Origin: Smithella sp. ME-1
GTDB lineage: Bacteria > Desulfobacterota > Syntrophia > Syntrophales > Smithellaceae
Assembly: GCA_000495415.1 (NCBI GenBank)
Contig: AWGX01000028.1
Coordinates: forward strand, 1 to 10,338
DNA: 10,338 nucleotides
Direction of reading: 5' to 3'
Shown: one piece after another, positions 6,167 to 10,338 of the stretch
Numbering within the stretch: position 1 is the stretch's first letter
Layout: every line of letters begins with the position of its first letter
The notes under the pieces: generated by a model
The model's database searches: none
Told to the model about the DNA's origin: nothing
Seen by the model: only the letters and a program-made list of their open reading frames with translations
Made by a program: the position numbers and the translations under genes

Positions 6167-6170
6167 GGAG
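6167..6170 (+). promoter_or_regulatory. Ribosome binding site supporting a TTG start at 6178
   Basis: GGAG (followed by AG) lies seven bases before TTG 6178. No in-frame ATG or GTG lies close behind it; the first in-frame ATG is far inside the cupin domain. This site is the reason to accept the rare start codon. Confidence 0.7.
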
Positions 6171-6177
6171 AGTTTGC

Positions 6178-6609
6178 TTGAAAAAAATTGATGAAAAACT
6201 GCTGGAAGTTCGTAGGCACGAAGGCACAGGCTACAAGCCACTGATTGATTATGATAAATGGCGAGTAGCTATCCTGCGTTATTGCGACGAGCTTTTACCT
6301 GAGAGTATCGATAAGATGCAACGACACAATGAAACCGACGAAGTGTTCGTTCTTCTGGAAGGCCGCTGTATCCTTTTTATCGGAGAGGGCAACGATTATG
6401 TCACATCAATTACCGGTATCGATCTGAAATCACGGAAAATTTATAATGTCAAGCGTCGTGTCTGGCACAGTCATACATTAAGTACTGACGCCTCCGTGCT
6501 GATTGTGGAAAACCTCGATACGACTATCCAAAATTCACCGAAGATGCCTCTGAACGAGGATCAGCGCCGACAAATCGTCGATATCGCCAGCGAACTTTGG
6601 CAAAAATGA
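6178..6609 (+). CDS. Small cupin-domain protein
   Basis: A 143-residue single-domain cupin, cytoplasmic, function not predictable beyond the fold. Cupin motif 1 is at residues 48-62: Q48-x-H50-x4-E55-x6-G62, so the first His of the usual HxH is Gln. Motif 2 centres on H97 (VWHSH) followed by E111-N112; the usual PxG before this His is KxR. Metal ligands would be H50, E55, H97 and perhaps Q48. The C-terminal helix (LNEDQRRQIVDIASELW) lies outside the barrel. The start is TTG, supported by GGAG at 6167-6170. The gene stands alone: non-coding DNA lies upstream, and the next gene is convergent, 96 bases away. Family members include sugar isomerases, dioxygenases and small-molecule sensors; nothing here chooses between them. 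Confidence 0.8.
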   Translation: MKKIDEKLLEVRRHEGTGYKPLIDYDKWRVAILRYCDELLPESIDKMQRHNETDEVFVLLEGRCILFIGEGNDYVTSITGIDLKSRKIYNVKRRVWHSHTLSTDASVLIVENLDTTIQNSPKMPLNEDQRRQIVDIASELWQK

Positions 6610-6626
6610 ACAACCACTAAACATTA

Positions 6627-6656
6627 TCATGTCGAAACGCAGTGAGGCATCTTTTT
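6627..6656 (+). repeat. Possible dispersed repeat (TCATGTCGAAACGCAGTGAGGCATC type)
   Basis: The sequence from 6627 to 6656 reads like the TCAT..CGAACGCAGTGAGG.ATCTTTTT elements scattered between genes in many anaerobes, here from memory of the type and not from a search. It lies between the convergent cupin and GGDEF/EAL genes and ends in a T-run (6652-6656). I cannot find a solid hairpin before the T-run, so I do not call it a terminator. Confidence 0.3.
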
Positions 6657-6705
6657 ATTACTTCTACTTTTTGTATGTCATAGCGACACAGGCTGGTATG
6701 AGAGT

Positions 6706-8991
6706 TTATGACGTTGTGTTGTGCTTACGCAAGAGATCTGCAAACTGATCAGGAGCGACAGGTTTGCTGAAATAATAACCCTGCATCTCGTCGCAAATGT
6801 GCTCCCGTAGAAACTCATCCTGAGCCATCGTTTCCACGCCTTCGGCAACAACATTAAGGCTAAGCATCTTGCCCATGGCAATGATAGCTTCGATAATCGC
6901 TTTATCTTCGGAATTTTGTGAAAGATTGCGGATGAACGACCTGTCCACCTTGAGTGTGTCGATAGGAAATTGTTTGATATGAGCGAGAGAAGAATAACCT
7001 GTACCGAAATCATCAAGGGCCAGCCGCACACCCATGTTCTTTATTCTGGTCAGCACTTCAATCAGGCGCTCAGGTTTGTACATTATCACGCTTTCAGTAA
7101 TTTCAATTTCCAGAAGACTCGGCGCCATGCCGGAATCATCCAACACGGCTTTAATATCTTCCAATAGTTTATCGTCCATGAGTTGGCGAAGCGATAAGTT
7201 CACCGCCACACTGACAGGCGGCAGACCTTGACGTTGCCACGCGACATTCTGGGCGCATGCGGTCTTCATTACCCACCTGCCGATAGGTATAATCATTCCT
7301 GTTTCTTCGGCTACCGGAATGAATTGCGTAGGAGTTACCGAACCAAGGATAGGATTCTTCCAGCGCAGCAGGGCTTCCACACCCGTGATTGCTTCGGTTT
7401 TTAAATCCATTTTGGCCTGATATTCTAAATACAGTTCGTTGCGTTCCAGCGCTTTACGCAGGTTTGTTTCGATAGTAAGGCGCTCAAATGCCTGCGATTG
7501 AGTATTTTGGGAATAAAACTGGAAGTTATTTTTGCCTTCTTCCTTGGCAAAGTACATAGCCATATCCGCATTCTTCATCAGGGTTTGTTCATCATCTCCA
7601 TCAATGGGGTATATGCTGATACCTATGCTGGCGGTTACGCGGCATTCTTCACCCAGAATAACCATCGGTTTCATAGCCGCACTAAGCACCCTTTGGGCGA
7701 CTACTGCAACCTGACTTAAATCGCTTATTTCCTCAATCAGGATAATGAATTCATCTCCTCCCAGACGGCCGACAACATCATTTTTTTCCTGCGGTCGCCC
7801 TACAACATCAACCGCTCTGAGCGATTGTCGTAAACGCTTGGCCATATCTTTTAATAGTTCATCACCGGCATCGTGCCCCATGGTATCATTGATAATCTTG
7901 AATCGGTCCAGATCAATGAATAAAATGGCAAATTGCCGTTCATGGCGTCTTGCGGATTCGATTGCCTGATTCAAAAGTTGGCTGAACATCATACGGTTGG
8001 GTAGCCCTGTCAAAACGTCGTGTGTGGCCAGATATTGAATCTGCTCTTCGGCGCGTTTGCGCTCGGTAATATCCCGACTCACACCCAGAATACCAACCGT
8101 TTTTTTATTTTTATCTTTAACAAAGGAAAACTTCGTTTCCGTCCATACGGTAGTTCCGTCTTTGCGCGCAACTTCCAACTGCAGCGTCCGCTCCGCCGAA
8201 TTTTTATGACCTGATTTTTCCATCACTGTCATCTCGGCCAATGTCTTTACAACCGCATCCCGGGAGGAATTTGCATAGGAATCGTAAAGCATCTGGTTCA
8301 TGACTTCCTCAGGTTCATACCCTCTCAGGATTTTTACGGAAGGGCTGATATAGGTGTAATCAAGATTCATATCCAAAACGAAAATGACATCCTTGATGTT
8401 GTTCGTCAGCCGCTCGATGGTAGCAAGAGCACTGGAAATACTGGTTCTGAGATTGGTAATATATCCGCCAATCACGGCAAACCATGGCAAAATAAACGCG
8501 AGGACGACAATATTGAATATTTCCACATTCGTATTGATATACTCAGGATGAGTCGTATAAAGTAAAAAGATAACGGCAGAATAATTAACAAAGGCAAAAA
8601 CCGAAAGAAAAAGAAACTGCCGGATTCTCAATCTGAAAAAACCGAACACAAGAACAACCATGTAAACGAGAAGAACACCGCTTCTGGCCTCATAGGCGTA
8701 ATATACAACCACCATAATCCAGAAAGTGGCTATAACCATCTGTATAAGAGTTAGGCTCGGATCTTTAAAACTTTTGTTTAATCCGCTTCTGAATATTAAA
8801 TATAGAAAGACGTTTAAGATAAAACTTGCTAAAACACCGGCAATCAGAATCGCCAGCGGCACAGTTGTCAGTTCCAGTGAATAACCGATAAAACAAATAG
8901 CACTCCATATTAAATAAGCGCCGAAGGCCATGAGAAAGCGTTTGATTCTCAAAGTCTGATCGAGATCTTCTTTTGGGAACACACCAAACAT
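6706..8991 (-). CDS. Membrane PAS-GGDEF-EAL cyclic-di-GMP cyclase/phosphodiesterase
   Basis: Bifunctional cyclic-di-GMP enzyme of 761 residues. Residues about 17-180 hold six hydrophobic segments and form a membrane sensor; PAS is at about 195-300 and closes with GVSRDITERKRAEEQI. GGDEF (about 320-495) has HDVLTGLPNR, metal-site DLDRFK (D360) and an intact GGDEF at 411-415. EAL (about 505-755) has E539 in EALLRW, N598, EITE (630-633), DDFGTGYSSL (660-669), K681, E717 and QGYYFSKP, so all main phosphodiesterase residues are present. Oddity: the inhibitory RxxD (R392-A-V-D395) is ten residues farther from GGDEF than usual because DVVGR occurs twice (395-399 and 405-409); the normal place reads EKND. 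The ATG at 8991-8989 has only a weak ribosome binding site. The gene faces away from the prenyltransferase, with a candidate promoter at 9041-9069. Which activity dominates cannot be read from sequence. Confidence 0.92.
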   Translation of the reverse strand: MFGVFPKEDLDQTLRIKRFLMAFGAYLIWSAICFIGYSLELTTVPLAILIAGVLASFILNVFLYLIFRSGLNKSFKDPSLTLIQMVIATFWIMVVVYYAYEARSGVLLVYMVVLVFGFFRLRIRQFLFLSVFAFVNYSAVIFLLYTTHPEYINTNVEIFNIVVLAFILPWFAVIGGYITNLRTSISSALATIERLTNNIKDVIFVLDMNLDYTYISPSVKILRGYEPEEVMNQMLYDSYANSSRDAVVKTLAEMTVMEKSGHKNSAERTLQLEVARKDGTTVWTETKFSFVKDKNKKTVGILGVSRDITERKRAEEQIQYLATHDVLTGLPNRMMFSQLLNQAIESARRHERQFAILFIDLDRFKIINDTMGHDAGDELLKDMAKRLRQSLRAVDVVGRPQEKNDVVGRLGGDEFIILIEEISDLSQVAVVAQRVLSAAMKPMVILGEECRVTASIGISIYPIDGDDEQTLMKNADMAMYFAKEEGKNNFQFYSQNTQSQAFERLTIETNLRKALERNELYLEYQAKMDLKTEAITGVEALLRWKNPILGSVTPTQFIPVAEETGMIIPIGRWVMKTACAQNVAWQRQGLPPVSVAVNLSLRQLMDDKLLEDIKAVLDDSGMAPSLLEIEITESVIMYKPERLIEVLTRIKNMGVRLALDDFGTGYSSLAHIKQFPIDTLKVDRSFIRNLSQNSEDKAIIEAIIAMGKMLSLNVVAEGVETMAQDEFLREHICDEMQGYYFSKPVAPDQFADLLRKHNTTS

Positions 8992-9034
8992 AGATTAACG
9001 TCTTTCAAATTTAATCGCAAAATCAGCTGCAACG

Positions 9035-9044
9035 GATTGCAATC
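9035..9044. promoter_or_regulatory. Perfect palindrome GATTGCAATC over the GGDEF/EAL promoter
   Basis: A perfect 10-bp palindrome that overlaps the proposed -10 element (9041-9046) of the minus-strand gene. A repressor bound there would block it. Ten-base palindromes can occur by chance in AT-rich DNA. Confidence 0.35.
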
Positions 9045-9069
9045 TATATATATATGAATAATTCGTCAA
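9041..9069 (-). promoter_or_regulatory. Candidate sigma70 promoter of the GGDEF/EAL gene
   Basis: On the minus strand TTGACG (9069-9064), a 17-base spacer and TAGATT (9046-9041). The -35 matches five of six bases, the -10 four of six. The spacer contains a TATATATA run that offers other -10 choices at less favourable distances. Confidence 0.45.
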
Positions 9070-9115
9070 GTAAAGATTTCCCATTTATGGCATGGATCAC
9101 GATATAAGCATAGGC

Positions 9116-9136
9116 GCGATTTGACAGTCAAATCGC
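9116..9136. promoter_or_regulatory. Operator-like inverted repeat GCGATTTGA-CAG-TCAAATCGC
   Basis: Perfect 9-bp arms (9116-9124 and 9128-9136) separated by CAG. The proposed -35 of the prenyltransferase gene (TTGACA, 9121-9126) lies inside it. No T-run follows, and at this position it would be upstream of the transcript, so a protein-binding operator is more likely than a terminator. The regulator is unknown; the half-site spacing does not fit the FNR/CRP pattern TTGA-N6-TCAA. Confidence 0.55.
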
Positions 9137-9150
9137 CATTGTGTTACAAA
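9121..9150 (+). promoter_or_regulatory. Candidate promoter of the prenyltransferase gene
   Basis: TTGACA (9121-9126), 18-base spacer, TACAAA (9145-9150) with a TGT just before it (extended -10). The expected start of transcription falls at about 9156-9158, that is at the ATG itself (9157). Confidence 0.5.
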
Positions 9151-9156
9151 TAAAAC

Positions 9157-10266
9157 ATGAAAAACAAAAATATGAGCCCAACAAAAATTAAATCGCCGGA
9201 AGACTTATCAATACAAAATAATGCAGCACCTGCCCAGGCAAGAGAAAAACACCAATCGCTTATGGTGTGGTGGATTGCTCTACGTTATCATTTTACACCT
9301 TCCAGTTTTTTGCCTGCCATTCTGGGCGGTGTTGCAGCATGGACGTTAACAGGATTTTATAATCAATGGTTTTTCTTTCTGGCCGTGTTGGGGGTAACAC
9401 TTAACCACATTGCCCTTAATTTGACGGACGATTATTTCGATTATCACGCTTGTGTTGATCGCAACAATTACATTAATGCAAATCCATATTCCGGCGGAAG
9501 CGGTACTTTAACCGGCGGCAAAATCAAACCCGCGCATATGCGGCTGGTATTTGTATTGGCATATCTTGCAACAATTGGCATTGGTCTGTATCTGTGCGTG
9601 GTTCAGACCTTGTGGATACTTGTCTTCGGCTTATTTGGCATGGGAAGTTCTTATTTTTATACGGCACCGCCCATCCGTTACGGTTATCGTGGTATGGGAG
9701 AAATCTCCCAACTGATAAATTTCAGTTTCACCATCGGGATGGGCGCCTATGTGGTGCAGACAGTTTCTTTTTCCTGGGAGGTGTTCTGGATTTTGCTGCC
9801 GCTGGGCTTCATGATGTTTGCTATGATAATAATCAATGAAATTCCGGATAGAACCGATGATGCCGCCGCCGGTAAAAAAACTCTGGTTGTGCGGTTTGGA
9901 TCATCAAATGCGATCCGGTTTTATGGCATCGCCATGACCATGGCATTTATAATAATTTTGCTGACACCATTTTTCGACATGGCAAGTTTCTGGATTTATC
10001 TGAGCTTTCTCACCCTGCCCTGGGCTGTGCAGGCCTTTTGTATTCTGCGTAAACAAATCAACGATATATCACGGCTGGCACCGGCAAATCTGCTGACTAT
10101 CCGCGTCCATAATCTGACAGGAATATTACTGATAATCGCTTATCTGATTCATGGTCTGCAAAATCAACGCGAGTATCAACAGGCAATTTTTTCTATACTT
10201 ATTCTGGCGGCTTTTTATCTGCCGGCTGCTGTTCCAATTTTTTTCAAGAAAAATGACAGACAATAG
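9157..10266 (+). CDS. UbiA-family polyprenyltransferase (MenA-like)
   Basis: Integral membrane enzyme that joins a polyprenyl diphosphate to an aromatic acceptor; 1,4-dihydroxy-2-naphthoate in menaquinone synthesis is the likely but unproven acceptor. The 369-residue protein has a hydrophilic N-terminal tail of about 35 residues, then WWIALRYHFTPSSFLPAILGG, typical of the family entry helix, and about eight to nine membrane segments. The first Asp-rich motif is N88-LTDD-YFD95 with D101; the second is N227-xxx-D231-xxx-D235, followed by the conserved GKKTLVVRFG. Both Mg2+-diphosphate sites are thus complete. ATG 9157 has no ribosome binding site, nor has the in-frame ATG 9172; the promoter position suggests a leaderless mRNA. 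It is divergent from the GGDEF/EAL gene. No other men or ubi genes are in the window. Relatives making other prenylated compounds are possible. Confidence 0.85.
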   Translation: MKNKNMSPTKIKSPEDLSIQNNAAPAQAREKHQSLMVWWIALRYHFTPSSFLPAILGGVAAWTLTGFYNQWFFFLAVLGVTLNHIALNLTDDYFDYHACVDRNNYINANPYSGGSGTLTGGKIKPAHMRLVFVLAYLATIGIGLYLCVVQTLWILVFGLFGMGSSYFYTAPPIRYGYRGMGEISQLINFSFTIGMGAYVVQTVSFSWEVFWILLPLGFMMFAMIIINEIPDRTDDAAAGKKTLVVRFGSSNAIRFYGIAMTMAFIIILLTPFFDMASFWIYLSFLTLPWAVQAFCILRKQINDISRLAPANLLTIRVHNLTGILLIIAYLIHGLQNQREYQQAIFSILILAAFYLPAAVPIFFKKNDRQ

Positions 10267-10310
10267 TCTGATGATAATAACCGGATGAGCCCGGATTTAA
10301 AAATTGTATA

Positions 10311-10323
10311 AGCAATTATTGCT
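10311..10323. repeat. Small inverted repeat after the prenyltransferase gene
   Basis: AGCAAT-T-ATTGCT, perfect 6-bp arms about a central T, 45 bases after the stop. It is not followed by a T-run, so a terminator is not supported; the window ends shortly after. Confidence 0.3.
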
Positions 10324-10338
10324 CCGGCAATTAGACAT

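Larger units (their letters stand above)
5510..6177. other. AT-rich gap with decayed coding sequence
   Basis: 668 bases without an intact gene. On the minus strand 5735-6055 contains two reading-frame fragments that look like former genes (listed separately). A small hairpin AGCTG-TAGT-CAGCT (5715-5728) lies just beyond the end of the second fragment. Around 5920-5947 there are repeated TAATATTA motifs. The end of the region carries the promoter and ribosome binding site of the cupin gene. In 5510-5700 I see nothing coding. Confidence 0.5.

Noticed and set aside
6609..6706. Bidirectional terminator between the convergent cupin and GGDEF/EAL genes
   Set aside because: Only a 4-bp TGTC/GACA pairing near 6677-6689 is visible and T-runs are not behind a stable stem, so I do not call one.
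6678..7031. A 117-codon minus-strand frame overlapping the end of the EAL domain
   Set aside because: It overlaps the EAL region containing DDFGTGYSSL and VVAEGVET in the true frame; no independent support.
9116..9136. Inverted repeat as a terminator of the upstream region or as an FNR/CRP box
   Set aside because: No T-run follows, it lies between divergent genes, and the half-sites TTGA/TCAA are three bases apart and not six as in FNR or CRP sites.

Overview
The window looks like a chromosomal stretch of a mesophilic anaerobic Gram-negative bacterium. A Syntrophaceae-like member of the former Deltaproteobacteria (Syntrophus or Smithella type) is my best guess. That rests on the gene mix (Na+/alanine symporter, LhgO-like oxidoreductase, a large GGDEF/EAL sensor, a UbiA prenyltransferase), the moderate GC with a local AT-rich island, and the many short dispersed hairpin repeats; it is inference, not proof. 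No rRNA, tRNA, CRISPR array, intact transposase or recognisable defence system is visible.

Layout. (1) 1-1370: an LhgO-like FAD oxidoreductase gene (153-1244) lies between copies of a short hairpin repeat that share a TCCC...GGGATAGTTCGC design; it ends in an AT-rich hairpin terminator. (2) 1342-2754: a strong sigma70-like promoter drives an AGCS-family Na+/amino-acid symporter. (3) 2755-3060: an intergenic stretch holding what looks like the last codons of a lost ABC-transporter ATPase. (4) 3061-4071: a secreted protein with an N-terminal DWIC-type beta domain, a His/Tyr-rich middle and a Q/K-rich tail built from 21-codon repeats. (5) 4072-6177: an AT-rich island with a possible Lys/Ala-rich gene remnant, a clear hairpin terminator, an SGNH-hydrolase-like gene with an unclear start, and 668 bases without an intact gene that seem to hold decayed minus-strand coding sequence. 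(6) 6178-6609: a small cupin protein with a TTG start. (7) 6706-8991, minus strand: a membrane PAS-GGDEF-EAL cyclic-di-GMP enzyme, convergent with the cupin. (8) 8992-9156: a divergent control region with two palindromes and candidate promoters in both directions. (9) 9157-10266: a UbiA-family (MenA-like) polyprenyltransferase that may be translated from a leaderless message.

Most genes appear to be single transcription units with their own promoters or terminators, so I see no multi-gene pathway operon. The divergent pair (GGDEF/EAL sensor and prenyltransferase) could share control through the palindromes between them. I did not find a convincing new multi-gene system. The points most worth a second look are the 10-residue insertion that moves the RxxD inhibitory site away from GGDEF, the hairpin repeat family around the first gene, the decaying minus-strand genes in the AT-rich gap, and the palindrome-embedded, possibly leaderless promoter of the prenyltransferase.
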